DNA from: Metopolophium dirhodum
Lineage: Eukaryota > Arthropoda > Insecta > Hemiptera > Aphididae
Direction: 5' to 3'
Assembly (NCBI RefSeq): GCF_019925205.1
Contig: NC_083566.1
Span: 24,490,001-24,554,000 of the forward strand
DNA: 64,000 nucleotides
A model generated the notes under the pieces. It saw nothing but the letters and a program-made list of their open reading frames with translations, did not search any database and was not told the origin of the DNA. Numbering within the stretch: position 1 is the first letter of the stretch; each line of letters opens with the position of its first letter. The translations under genes were made by a program, and so were the position numbers. Shown piece after piece: positions 51,466 through 64,000 of this stretch.

Positions 51466-53187
51466 ACATATTTTTTTAAACAATCTTATTAAGATTTTAG
51501 GTTCTAAAATTTAGACAATATTTAATCTTACCAGATAACAACAAAACATAAACCCAGCAACGACGGGTAATTCAGCCAGTTTTTATATTTATAAGATTAA
51601 TATGCAAACGTATTGTACACGCTCTACATTATTATAATAAATTATAATAAATGTAACAACCTATGTAAATCTAACCTACCAATATAAAAAAAACGTCACT
51701 GTCATTAAAGTTATTATAACTTAAAAAGTTATAAAATTATAACTTATCGTTAGTAGCTGGTACCTACCTACTTATAATAATACATTAAATTAAAAGTGTA
51801 TATTGGCTTGATTATTTTTTGACATGCATTTTTGCAATGAAATATATTATATTTTTACAGTGATTTTTTTTTGTGACCCTATGAGTTGATATTATAATCT
51901 ACTTAGTTCTAAACCTGAATTTAATAGCATAATTATTATTTAGCACCCAGCTATTTCTATTAAAAGTAGGTGTAAGGGAATAACATAAACTATTATTTAG
52001 AATAATATGTGTTTTATACTTACTATACTTAATTTTGATTTATTTGTTTCGAATAGATTTAAGTTTAAAAATAAGTTCTTTGTAATCTCTAAGAATATTA
52101 ATTTTAATGTAGTGTGTAGAAGATTGTTATGAAATAACTGTTTGTCGTTTGAAAATAGATCATTTATCCTATTTTATACCATTAACGATTGAATACATGT
52201 TTCGCTTAATTTATTTATACTTGAATATTGTCTGTCAGTTTTACGAAATCCAATTTGTTGATAAAAACTTTTTTGATATCTGTCAACACTGTCGAGTTGT
52301 TATTTTCGTAAAAGTCTCAATCGAGTACTCATACTGTACTATAACAGAATAATAATTTTCTAAGGTTAGAACCTCGTATATTATTAAATATTTAAATTTA
52401 CTTAAATCCCTAGATCGCAACCTAATTAAAAATATATACACAATTTTACATTTTAATTGTATGCAGTAGGTAGGTATATATTGATTTTTTGCAGGTAACT
52501 GAATGATCACAGTCTCAATCAAGCTACCCATTTGCGTAAAGCGTTGACCGTTGCCTGTGAACGTTCCAAGATAAAAAAAGATTATTTTATGACAATTTTT
52601 TAATAAACAATCGGCCCAAATATATGCCTCTGAACGTTTTCAAAAGAATAAAAATGTTTTAATTTGCAGATAGTGAAAACTAATAGGTAGGTCCGTACCT
52701 ACGTCAGTTTATTGTAAAGCACGATTTTTTTACACACTGCATACACGTGAAGCACGCCGTACCTACATTTGCGGTGTACACGATTTATTATTTGGTGTTT
52801 ATGGTTATTGTACGGGTGGCAAATACATTAGTTAACTAACAGCGAAAGTTTATGTTAACATTTTCGCTTGTTCGTGCCTTTTGGCCGTATACTTTTACAA
52901 TGAATAGAAAAGTGTCGGGGAACCGTGTTTTCCCCGTCTTGTTTGATCTACGATCATAAATCATGTTTACCGCCGTGTATACATACTATATAATATTTTA
53001 TATAAATTTACAGTATAGGTACGTGTATACAAATACTAACGATTATCAATTTGTGATGTGACGGTAAGATATTAAATGTATTTTATAGGACATCTTGTCA
53101 TATATTTATACTTTATCCTACTCACTCCTTATCTTCCTCTTTTAGTATTATATTATTATTATATGTTTTTATTTTATCCTTCCGTAG
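51466..53187. other. Mostly unassigned DNA with one Helitron-like 3' end
   Basis: At 51552-51584, aacccagcaacgacgggt then aattcagCCAGT looks like a decayed fold-plus-CTAGT end on the plus strand. The remainder is AT-rich. A fairly GC-rich piece at 52860-52960 has cggggaaccgtgttttccccg, a small hairpin. Confidence 0.4.
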
Positions 53188-53324
53188 GTACTCGTAAACT
53201 AATTTCATTTTACCGAAGAAATGTCTCGGTGCCATGTGATGCCCGTGTATTACGAATATTAATGGAAATATTTAAATATTTGAATAACCACGGATATCGT
53301 GATGAAGACGTGCTGGACCCCTGA
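53188..53324 (+). CDS. Candidate terminal coding exon, gene unknown
   Basis: A branch-like ctcac (about 53113), a pyrimidine tract and tccgtag|G form a good acceptor before 53188. From there a frame (phase 1, codons starting ACT CGT AAA) encodes about 44 residues including RRNVSVPCDARVLRILMEIF and KYLNNHGYRDEDVLDP, ending at TGA 53322-53324. The charged, amphipathic composition contrasts with AT-driven frames nearby. An AATAAA lies at 53572-53577, about 250 bases downstream. I do not recognise the protein, and no upstream exon could be assigned. It could also be a chance frame. Confidence 0.35.
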
Positions 53325-55956
53325 AAGACTACTGGTGCGTGCCAATTTGTCATGGTGCCTGCTGTGACTGTTATTTTATGATTATGATTATTATTTTTTT
53401 TAGTCGATAATATTTTACCGATATTATGTATATATTTCCATTGGCTTTTTTTTATATAAACATTTCCTCGGTTTGATCAACTAAATATATACATATAGTT
53501 TTTACTACCTATCCAAACGACAATCTTGCAACCGGGTGGCCCTTATAATTATATACATATAAATAAAGATAATTTTAAAAATGCAAGTTTCCCATAGTGA
53601 AATGAGTTGTGACTGTAATGTATATTCGTCTATACGAGTCCGCTATTGTATAGGTCAAGTGAGGACATTTATAATACTCGTGTACCTATAAAGGTAACTG
53701 GTATATGTATCTATATACAAATTCAAATCGTAAAATAAAATAATGAGAAACAAATTGATGTTCAAACTGCCGTAATAACTTATAAGCCCATGTCAAAGTT
53801 TGAAATAATAGACTAATATTTAATACCTATAACATTAAAAAAAAAAAAGAATTTGAACACGTAATAATAATAATCGAATAAATGCGTGTATAATGGACAA
53901 TACTCGTAAATTAATTGTTAGTATAGCAGTATAAGTATCACGGCAACCAACTATAATAATATAATCAAATGACTGATCTTTAAATCAGATTTTTTTCCCA
54001 CAGTTAATTAAAAATCTGTGCTCAGTATTTAAATAGTAAAATAAGCAATTGTGATACACTGACATAGGAGTATAATGTATATAATAAAAAAAATTTACAA
54101 TCAACACGAATAACATGATGAGGGAATAATATACTTTTATTTTTTATTTTCATAAATATTATTATTATTTTATTTTTTTAATCCTTAAATTTATAATGAC
54201 GTAGTTTATTGCGTTATTTATAATAACTGATCTATAGAAATAGCTTAAGGATCTACTAATCCTTTTAAATGATTAGATCATTAAGAAATAATTAGGAAAT
54301 AATTACTACTAAAATATTTTATTCTTACATTTTTTGTTTATTGTTATAAAATAAGGTTCCATCTACTCAATTATTAATTATAATGTTTACTATTAGCTGC
54401 GTAATTGTATCATTTGTAGGTATATAAATAACATAATTAAATCAATTTATAATGATTAAAATATAAATTTTAAATTTTAAATAATATGCAGAATACTTAA
54501 ATTAAATGTAAAGTATTAACCAATAGCCAATGTATAATTTTAATTTTAATATTATACCTACGCATACGTAAATACGTTTATACTTACATTGGTAGGTATA
54601 TTATTTAAGTTACTAAAGTATTATTTATTAATATATAGTATAAATGTATAGTAAATACTATATGTAGGTACTAAATAATATTATATATTAATTACCTATA
54701 TGGAAAAATATATATTATATGGATTATAGGTAGGTACTTATGCCTACATAGAATCATGAACATTGTTTCTCTGTGCTTATAATATGGAATAATGAATTAT
54801 ACAAATCGTAAGATACCCGGGGACACTATAAATTATAATAGTACGTAGTGACTATAATAACATAACAAAGCCACGTACATTCCAACTTAGTTCCTACAAA
54901 AAAACTAAAACTAAAATAATAATGCATATAATTATTTATCTCTATCGGATTCTTCTTTTTCTAGCGGAATCCTTAGCTTTGCCGCTTCTACTCGAAAAAT
55001 CTCTCATGCAGATAATACGACAATAACAAAAACAAAAAAAAAATTTTAAATGTCGTTCAAACACAATTACATATTATATTTTACGTAGATGGTCGGTATT
55101 TGGCCAACGGTATAAAATATTGCGACAAGAAGTTGTACATGTTAAAACGTGCGAAATGTAATAAACTAAGGCATAAAATATCGTAATTTTAAACTGTCAG
55201 ACAAGTTCGCATAATATACCGACTCGGCTAGTCGGCTATTAGCGCCAAACCACACCGCTGTAGTAACTATAATATATTTAGGTATAGTTAGGTAAAGGTA
55301 GGACATGGTCCTGCGGTCTGAACCACATGATTTTTATCAAAATGTTAAAATGAGAAAAATAATATACAGATATTCACCACGAATGAACATCGAAAATAAT
55401 TGTCTAAACTCCGATCAATTACATATGTAAGATAAAAATATGTTTATCTATAAATTAAAATACTTAAAAAAGTTGTGTCCGTGCAATTTTTATTTATCAG
55501 AAGATTTATTAGTAGGTATATGATACTTTTTTTTTCATTGATCATTTACAATTTCAGATGCTAAGGCCATTAGTTTAAACGCATATTTTTATGAAACCTC
55601 TAAAATACATTAAATTGAATTGTTTTTTAAATACCGCATATAATAATATAATTTAGGTACAATGGAGTAGATTACTTAATTGTAATTATTGAGCTTGTTT
55701 ATTTATTCCGTTATCTTTGAGGAAGAGCACGAGGTCGTTCGAGATATCTGGTCCATGGTTTCATACTTTTATAAAGTGTCGAGACTTTGAGTGAATGTAG
55801 GTACTTTAGTCTTATTTCTTCATCGTATGATAGACAAACTGTTAAGATGTGTTTGACTGTTATTGTCACTCTACACGAATTTCAGGTTGTCGGATCTTTG
55901 TTTCTCTAGTATAAATTGTTATTGTTGCGGCTTAAATAAAAATAAAACAAATACCA
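53325..55956. other. Possible 3' UTR, then AT-rich DNA
   Basis: If the exon at 53188 is real, 53325-about 53600 would be its 3' UTR. Beyond that I see only AT-rich sequence with GGTAC-type words and an A run at 53837-53848. Confidence 0.3.
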
Positions 55957-56742
55957 TATAGGGTAATTCATCGAGCATCCTTACCCCCATATTTAATTGA
56001 ATTTATTGACATTTTGATATTTAAAATTTTCAAATATACTTAAAGACCAGATTTTCAATTTCTTGAGATATTTGGTACTACTTAAGGAGTGTCCTGTAGT
56101 GATATATAATTTTGTTTTTCAGATGAGAATCATCTTTTGTTACTGTAACATATTTAGTAAATAATTTTTTTTTTTGAAAATGTTTTCGTACTTAACGTGC
56201 TTAATCAAAATCCGAACGGGTGGTTTTTCAGTTATTATAATGTTGATACTAAGTTTATAATAGTCCTTAAATTTAATATGGTTTTATAAAAATATTAAGG
56301 AGATGTAAAATTATATCTAGAACATAATATTATACTTAGACCATTTTTACAATTTAATAATGTCAATAGATTTATAAAATTACTAACATTTTCAAATCAC
56401 CATAACCGTAACACTCATGGCCCCTATAATTTTCCAAACCTATTATCCTTGGAACACTAAGTAAATAACTCAAAAACTACTCGTGTAAATTTTGATTCTT
56501 ATACGTCAACATTTTTAGAAAAATTTAATAATAAATAATTTACAGTAGAAAAGGAAGGTTGTCATTTCCAAAACATAAATTTTATCGCCTCGGGACACTC
56601 CTTATAACTAGTACAAAAATTCTTAAGAATTTAAAAATACAGTTCTTAAGAATATTTTAAGACTCTAAAAATCAGATTTCGAATAATCACATAAAGAAGT
56701 AAAAGGAGGTAAGCATGATTTGTTCGGCGAATCACTCTGCAT
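55957..56742. mobile_element. DNA-type element family A, copy 2 (most complete)
   Basis: Left end agggtaattcatcgagcatc and cttaccccc; the complement of the right end is cagagtgattcgccg, with catgcttacctcc. About 785 bp, with internal symmetry (actccttaagtagtacc on one side and cactccttataactagtac on the other). No transposase frame. It serves as the uninterrupted reference for the nested copy at 40849-42864. Confidence 0.6.
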
Positions 56743-59040
56743 ACTTTTTTCTGTTTGGGGTGACCGGGATAACCCGAAGAGGTGTTAAAATACTCATGTT
56801 CTTATATTATAATAGTTGAGGTTATTACACTTTTTACACTATTGCATTTCGATCACCAATAATATCCGTGCGTGTTAGATGTATGAATTAATATTATTAC
56901 CCATCTTTATTATAAACTGCATGATGTGAGTATAATATCATCACATCTTTGTTCAATTTTTTTTTACACATCACAATAGTAATTATATATAAAAGTTCCT
57001 CCACTAGTTATAATTTTATTATGTTTTAGAAATCTCCTGTAAGAAATTTAAACCTAATTATTCAATATTATTTTTTTTTTACCGGATTTCGTAAAACGCG
57101 TTTTTGGGATAATGGTAGATAGCCAGATAGGTAGGTATTACTCTAAAAACCATCTGCAAAATACACCGTGCGGCTCCTCGACGGGACACGAACTACGCGC
57201 CTCTAAAATATTATTATTATACAATATGCGCAGACGTGCCAAAAACGCACGCGAAACACGAATTTCATAAATTTCGAATTCTTCTCGAATTTATATAATG
57301 TTTTAACACGTCGCGAATAATTATATATATATATAGGTAATGATATTATACACGTGGCCGACGTGAGTTCGTATAATGTTTTATGAATACAAAGTGCGAA
57401 TTGATTTATAATATTATATACGTACCGGTATAACGCGGTATTTCTTTTGTCGCAGCCGTCGCGCCTTATCACCATTCGAGCACTGCTCTTATCTGCCGAC
57501 TGCAGCAGCCCAGTGTTCGCGGTTATGTTATATACCTACGTTGGGGACATGGGAAATTTAACAGGCGCGCGATAGATCCTTACGGCAGATATACACGACC
57601 GCCTTCGTCTCGGTCGTACTATATATTGTATAGGTAGTGAATAATATTATTATTATATCGCGAGGATGCTTATAATATTCTCGTCCGATAACGATCGAAC
57701 AATCGTGTCATATACCTATAATAATATAATGTTATTGTTTTTTTCATTTCTTTTCATTATCTCAGTTCGACGCCGCCCCCCCCCCCCTCACCCTCACCAA
57801 TCTTTCGGATCGTTCTCGTCCTCCGCACAGATAATAATATTATAGGTACCTCTACCTATATAATATACAGAGATTGCGGTGGTGTTACCTGTGATGATTG
57901 TGGTACACACACACATTTACTCCGAGACATGAAAGTATTTTAGGAACGACTGTAACCAGTGTAACAGTAGTATCACTGCACATATCAGTCGTATATTACA
58001 TTGTTATTACTATTATTCGCAGTACTATAGCGGTAGTAGTGGTGGTATTAGTAGACCGTAAAAATGAAAAAAAAAAATAGAGAGAAGAAAAAGAAACGAC
58101 CGTGTCGGCGGAGCAAAGGTCAACCGTGTTCGGGTCTGGTTATTTATTGCCGTCGAAGGCGCCTCTATCGGAACGGTCCCCGACCGAGCTCTGGCGCGGC
58201 GGCGGCGGTGGCGACAACGACGCACGGCGGGTACGTCGAATCTCTCGATCGAGATTTATAGCTAAATTACTCGACAAAGTGTTAATACTATACGTCGCAG
58301 CGCGTTAATCCCTCCCGAAGCATTCGGTTATCTATAATACACAATACTATTATAAGACATACAAAATGTGTATGATATTATTATGTATAGGTAACCATAT
58401 ATACGAGCGGTTGGAAGTAAACAAAAAAAGGGGGAGGGGGGGGAAACACAATTCCTTGTTGTAACGCGGTACCGCTCGCTGTTTATCGCAAAATCTATCG
58501 TCATAAAACAAAATCGAAAGTTATAAATCCTGAAAAAAAAGTCTGATCACATACGACCATTACACGGTGTAACGATGTCGTGGACGTTATTTTTTTTTCC
58601 AAATTTTATAGCTGCAGGAACAGTCCCGCGGCGGAGTCATATAGGATTTCCACGTGCACGCGAAACGGCGATAAATCGTTCGTAGTATCCGTTCTCATCT
58701 GTTGATAAAATAAATTTGAACAGACGTATATTTATGAATCGAACATATGCGTAATCTATAATATATTATATGATTATGAATACACACTATGGTCTGATGC
58801 CGTATAATAATTTTATCGACGCTGATCCGACTACACGATGGTCCGGATGGTCGTAATGAAAGCCATTCAATACAAATTAACACTATGCAATTGCAAATTA
58901 TATTTTTGCTTATCGATACCTATTACATTTGAAAAAAAAAATTGTATTGATAATTTATGAGATTTTAAAATAATTAGCCAATCAGTGGTACGATTTCTTT
59001 TAGGTACCTAAGCATAAATTTATAATTTATGCGAGTGGAC
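56743..59040. other. Non-coding DNA with CpG-rich patches
   Basis: CpG-rich patches are at 57160-57660 and 57750-58320, the latter starting with a 14-base C run near 57774-57787. Around 58430 there is a G-rich gggggaggggggg run. No gene could be assigned; see the separate entry for the open frame at 58081. Confidence 0.3.
58081..58308 (+). other. GC-rich 75-codon open frame
   Basis: After a TAG at 58078 the frame is open to TAA at 58306-58308, without an ATG near its start. It includes SAEQRSTVFGSGYLLPSKAP, a GGGGG run and RRVRRISRSRFIAKLLDKVL. A donor-like cgg|gtacgt lies at about 58230. It could be part of a first exon or simply a CpG-rich frame; the opposite strand is equally open. Confidence 0.15.
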
Positions 59041-59340
59041 ATGAAAGATGTCAGCGCACTATTTGTTGTCTCTGATTTACCTAAATATTGTCCTAAACTA
59101 CTTACATTTTAAATTAAAATTTTTTTTTTTTAAGTGGAATATAAAGTAAAGTAATAATAAAATATAAAACCGATGCCTATGATATCCTTTAGAATGTTTG
59201 AAATTAGTTATTTAATTATTTTACTACAACAGATATCTCAAAAATCATAAAAACGATTTATGCGAATGCAATTTTATTTATTCCTGTTGTTCGTGAGTCT
59301 AAGGGAGAAAACATATATTATTGCGTTGAGATGCTTTTAA
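59041..59340. mobile_element. Family B MITE, about 300-bp copy
   Basis: The left end gatgtcagcgcactatttgt and tgtctctga, and the complement of the right end (agcatctcaacgcaataata then tgttttctccctta), match the family B arms at 41173 and 41626. The copy is more diverged than that at 41173 and keeps TTAA only at its right edge. Confidence 0.55.
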
Positions 59341-59423
59341 ATGTGATTGTTAATATTCTCAACGTTAGAGAATAAAATAAATATATATGAAAAGAAACTT
59401 TTTAATAATGCAATATTAATATA

Positions 59424-59626
59424 CAAGGTGTTTCAAAAGTCTTCATCCGATTACGAACTGATATAGTTCGGCAACGGTTAATCGCAAGTTATCAACCCAT
59501 GTATTAATGCTTGACTGATTAATAAAACTTACCTATTTTAAGAATATATTTTACTTTATTTCACCCTTATATTTTCATTTTTAAAATAAATATACATTTT
59601 TGAAATCAGACTTTTGATACACTCTG
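59424..59626. mobile_element. 203-bp mariner/Tc1-type MITE
   Basis: caaggtgtttcaaaagtct (59424-59442) and the complement of 59608-59626 (cagagtgtatcaaaagtct) match at 16 of 19 positions. TA sits immediately outside both ends (59422-59423, 59627-59628), the target duplication of Tc1/mariner elements. No transposase is encoded. Confidence 0.75.
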
Positions 59627-60787
59627 TATTATGTTCTTAAAGCCTATAAGGTATAGTACTGAACTAAAACGGCATAGCTGAATTATTATTTTTTAATATA
59701 AATATTAAAACATTTTGTGTTTTATTAAGGTAAACGACTGGTATGTAGTGTACATTTTTTTAATTTTATACTTTGCGAATAGTGCACAAAAAAATGCAAT
59801 ATACATAATACTTATATATTATTTTCCTTTTAAAAGCGAATTACTTGAATATTTTATAATGATGTATATCATTATAATATTATAATGTATAAATAAATGT
59901 ATAATATAACTAATAACGGTAGGTAATAGTTTAAGGATCGCAACAAAAAAGATTTATGACACTATAAAGGATATATTGTTTCTGAAAAACGAATAGTTTC
60001 CAGCTGTCGTATATATATATACATTATTATGTAGTTATAATAACATAATAATATTATTTATTCGGAACGCGTAGGGGAAAAAAAACGTTTCTCGAGGAGT
60101 TATTCTAATTGAACGTTGTACACTAATGTTTGTCAGTTAAAAATGTCGAATTCATTATTTCGCAGTGTGTAATGTAAGTCGTGAATGGTACTTAAACACG
60201 CGGGCGTGCAAAAAAAAAAACTTGAAATTATACAAAAAAATCCAAAGTAAACGTTTGAAAACGAGTTATGCGTGTCTACTTTTCAGTCAAACTCTTCAAG
60301 TGCACTTCTCTGCTATACATACGTCCATAAAACTAACTTTATTATGTATATTTTATTGTACACATATTATTATTTGCTATGTAGGCACACGAAACGTTCG
60401 AGTCATCCCGGACTCTGTGCGCGTCAACAACCACGGAAAACGTTAATATTATAAACGTCTCGACTATATTATTTTAATAAACGAGTGTCGGGTTAAATAT
60501 AGGCAATTTATGACGCCAATGTTTTATTGAATTATTGTAAGTATAGGACTAGCTGTTTCTAAAAGTTTATCGATAGAAAATAATCTGTAATCTGCAGTCA
60601 GTGGACAGTGGCGTAATTTTAATGAAAATTACTCGATAGTTGGTGGCGAGGGGAGGGGTTGGTAGGTGGTGCTGAAGCCACCTTTTTTCAGTTAGTATTA
60701 TTATCACAAATTGTAGTTTATTATAAAGAGCAACACGCCCCTACCCTCCAAAAAAATTTTTAGTCGAAGGTTTGAATTAAAACTTGA
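59627..60787. other. Unassigned DNA
   Basis: Positions 60150-60450 are slightly GC-richer and hold a 93-codon frame (60165-60446) without a recognised domain. Positions 60605-60690 (gacagtggcgtaa, gaggggagggg) look like the edge of an old DNA element; no partner end was confirmed. Confidence 0.3.
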
Positions 60788-61035
60788 CATTTAGCCAACT
60801 CTTCAAATACTAATCGCATCCAAATCTTTCAATCAAAATATCTCCACACGATCACTAAACTCTCGTTCTATACTCCTAACCACTTCATCTATCAAGACCT
60901 ATCTATCCCGCCTGTCCAAAACGTTGCAAAAAGTCTTTTATAAACGTTTACACTCTCGTCTATTAAATCCTATCAAAATATTCAAGTCATCGAATTACCA
61001 TATCCCAGGTAACCCTCTGTAAGGTTCTAAGGCAT
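60788..61035 (+). pseudogene. Jockey-type reverse transcriptase relic, C-terminal region
   Basis: Frame 1 (60788-about 60938) gives HLANSSNTNRIQIFQSKYLH then FYTPNHFIYQDLSIPPVQN. Frame 2 from about 60935 gives FYKRLHSRLLN, later SSNYHIPGNPL and a stop. These match in order the C-terminal part of insect Jockey-clade pol (IQ.FQSK.LR.I, then N..IH.DL.IP.V, then HSRL and the NPP.RLKR tail). At least one frameshift and two stops make it dead. The catalytic motifs are not present in this piece. Confidence 0.75.
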
Positions 61036-64000
61036 CTAAAATACAATGGTGCTTTGTGCGTAGCCAATTCGTGCCCAAAATAAAAACATAACATTTACAT
61101 CTCAAATTACAGCCAGTTCAGTAATCAATGTTGCCGCCGTTAGTTATTGACTTATCGTTTGCGAAAAAAGTTTATCATTTCTTAAATAATAAATGTCTCA
61201 TGCTCTAATGTTTCCACGCAATTTATTATGAAATGTACTTGCCTCTATTGTGCTGTATAATATGGTCATATGGATTATACATGTAGGAATGATTTATGAG
61301 CTTCAATTTCAAAATCTGAATGAATTGATAATGGTATGAATTTTTTTGTGTTTTATTTGTACATAATAATTGGCAAATCAAGTTCTACATATAGCTTGTT
61401 AACATTCAAATGATTTTGGTGGCATAATTTCTACACACGTGATATTTAAATCAATGAAAAACTAAACAAGTTTTTTTTACTTGACATTTTCATATTAAAT
61501 TCCATACCTAATTACTTAGTGGTACCACTGGTACCTACTCACTACTTGTTTTGATGCAAATGACACAATTAAAAGTGATAAATGTATCATACAATTATCG
61601 ATAAAGATTGGGATTTTACAGTTGCGATTAGCACGAGCAACAGTAAAATATTATATTATCTTTTATATATACCCAATAAATGTATTTATACTACGATGAA
61701 TGGGTTCGGACGCAAATAAATTTCGGCACTTGAGTATTATTATTTATTAGTTAAATGAGAATTCAACTTTCCACTGAAGTTCCATCTTCAATCAGTCACC
61801 GCTTTCATGTCTCCCTATCAAACTTTACTCACACTTATTGTACAGACAACTAATACAGATTTTGTAACGAATGTACAATAATAAATGTTTAAAAAAAAAT
61901 TTAAAGACCCATAACGTGGCGTTAAATTATTACAGAAATCTCTTCATAAATCGTAGGTACCATATATCCATGCCATATCCATATACCTCATGGATCGTGT
62001 ATAAATCGATATTATAACATATATAGTTTAATAATTATTATATAGTTTATTAGACATCAAAATACGCATGTGAGTGAATTATATAATATAGGTACCTATT
62101 GGCTATTATTATAATCTTCGTATCAAAATAGGGAGATGACTCAAACGATGTATTAATTTAATATTTGCAGCATTTCGATTATTCAAAAAATTGTTTAGCG
62201 TAATGACAATATTTTTTTCACCTTCGTCTATACAAAAATGAACTGGAGAACGAATTTAATCACAAAAATATAGAACCTGGTTTACATTCCGGATCCGGGT
62301 AACTACGTTAAAATCACCTGTTGGTGGTAATCTCGTTCGGCAGGTGTAACGCAGGTGGCATAAATTATTATTATTTTGCTTTTTAATATTATTAATTTCG
62401 CGCTAAATATTCTAGCCTCTCGTTCAATTTTCTATACACACATGCATAATGTACATTACATCTGTATGTATCCCAGACTTTAAATTGGTACAAGTGTGTA
62501 TGAAAATCATTATACGTAAAAGTGTAAAACAATCCCTATACTCGGTCAAGAATTTTAGATTATTCTATTTCATGATTAGATAATATAAAACATAAATAGA
62601 CGAAAATTATACTTATGTGTTGCAGGAATATAAAATCTTAAAGATAACCATAGTGTTATCAATAGATTTACTAGAAGTTTGTAGCAGTTTAAAATTATTT
62701 ATATTACTATGGTTAGTAGGAGGTACTTACTACTTAGGTATCAATATGACGATATTATAGGTACACATATACAAGACATGTTTGTATGCAATAATATCAA
62801 TGATAATATATTATAAACATATAATGTATTATTTTGACTAAATTACAAAAAAAAAGATAAAGTTGAAACTAAAGATTTTTGATTTTGTATGGATTTAATA
62901 ATATAATACATAAATAATGATCAACATATTCTTAAATTAAAATTGTAATAATTGTTTTGCGAGAAAATAAACTATAATGAGCCAACCTCCTTGGTTTAAA
63001 ATGTACTTGAAAATAATTTAGTTTTGTTTAAAACCCGACTACAATACCCTAAATCCCTAATTCCTTGAAAGTTGAACATCTATAATAATAACCAGTAGCT
63101 ATAAAAAAAAAGGTAAATTGTGATTATAAAATATAGGTTATCTCATATAGGTATATTATATCATCACAAGCAAAACACATATATCTAAAGGTACCTAAAA
63201 AAAAGTCTGTCTAAAATAGGTACCAATGTAAGAATTAAATACGTTTAAGTAGTGTTTTAAACAAAATTCTGTTGATTATAAACTAAAAAAATACCATTAA
63301 TATTTAACTCTTATAAATAACCATGTTATCCGGTGATTTCTGAAAATAATATCGTTATTTAACTTTGGGTATTTTATAGTAATTGTAAAAACAATTAATA
63401 ATATTAATAAGATTTATATTACAGAAAAACATTATTTGACATTTTATATCATAAAATATAAACTATATAAAATATGTAATAAATAATATAGGCAAACATG
63501 TGGTTTAATTTAATTAGATTGAATGATGATCTATACATTAAGTTATATTATAAGTGTAAGTTTGTGTATTTTTTTTTTAGGTTTTTTATATAACATTGTG
63601 TTTAAAATTTATTCGTTTAATCATAATAAGTGATTTCTGCGATTAATGTATTTATGAGCTTGACAAAAATAAACTTTATTATGTTCGTAAACAGGAACTA
63701 ACGTTTTTAAAACGTTTTGATAAATATATTTGTATGTAAAATACATGTTGATAATATATTATTATCATTGATTCAATATAGATAATATTATGATGACATT
63801 ATTATATTGGAATGAAAAATGAAAACTAATTTGTTTGCGAGTTAGCGGTATATTTTTTGTTGGAGTATTATATTTTGACGTTTACAAAAAAGCTATATAT
63901 TATTTTTTATTTGTTCACATTTATGGTCGTTTGTACTTAATTCAATTAACGTAGTATATAGTATGATAAATTGCAATATGCCAATAAAATGTAATATAAT
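61036..64000. other. AT-rich DNA to the end of the window
   Basis: No gene or bounded repeat recognised. Three CACCTG/CAGGTG words are clustered at 62315-62357 in an otherwise AT-rich stretch. Confidence 0.4.

Noticed and set aside
60605..60765. gacagtggcgtaa and a G-rich tract facing a C-rich tract (gcccctaccctcc)
   Set aside because: The two sides do not form a convincing inverted repeat when compared base by base.

Overview
The window reads as AT-rich, non-coding, repeat-laden nuclear DNA from an insect, most likely an aphid. Three things suggest this: long A/T stretches broken by recurrent short words built on GGTAC, TAGGTA and GGTACCTA; relics of insect-type Jockey and RTE retrotransposons plus a Ty3/Gypsy element; and short TTAGG runs, the common insect telomere unit. 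The aphid assignment is an inference from style, not from a diagnostic gene. There is no bacterial-type gene organisation, and I found no rRNA, tRNA, CRISPR array or complete protein-coding gene. The many 60-100 codon open frames are mostly chance frames in AT-rich DNA or frames inside repeats.

Layout. 1-3.4 kb is dense repeats: two Helitron-like copies abutting head to tail at 448/449, a repeat ending in a GCTCAGAATCTA word, a diverged 147-bp tandem duplication and another Helitron-like copy. A 114-bp foldback element lies at 3.7 kb. The 3' end of an RTE-type retrotransposon is at 8.1-8.4 kb and a Jockey-type reverse transcriptase relic at 11.8-12.1 kb. From 12.8 to 40.8 kb the sequence is mostly unassignable AT-rich DNA with CpG-richer patches (about 21, 25, 28, 33.5 and 36-37 kb), one further Helitron-like element (25.8-26.6 kb) and several small inverted-repeat elements.

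40.85-42.86 kb is a stack of nested DNA-type repeats: a host element with matching ends at both sides, interrupted by at least four other repeats. 47.6-50.5 kb is a minus-strand Helitron-like copy split by a 1.8-kb deletion derivative of a Ty3/Gypsy element. That element has a perfect TTAG target duplication, an apparent in-frame gag-integrase fusion, two nonsense codons and a lysine at the catalytic glutamate position. Next come a pyrimidine-rich degenerate tract and a very long pure (GTT)n microsatellite of about 80 units (50.9-51.2 kb).

The only segment that looks like host coding sequence is a possible last exon at 53.19-53.32 kb, whose gene I cannot name. The remaining sequence holds a second copy of the nested host element (55.96-56.74 kb), CpG-rich patches (57-58.3 kb), two short inverted-repeat elements at 59.0-59.6 kb and a second Jockey-type relic at 60.8-61.0 kb.

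No genes here can be shown to work together. The window is best read as intergenic or large-intron DNA that has accumulated layers of transposable elements. I did not find evidence of a new functional system. The most informative structures are the nested-element stratigraphy and the decayed LTR element.
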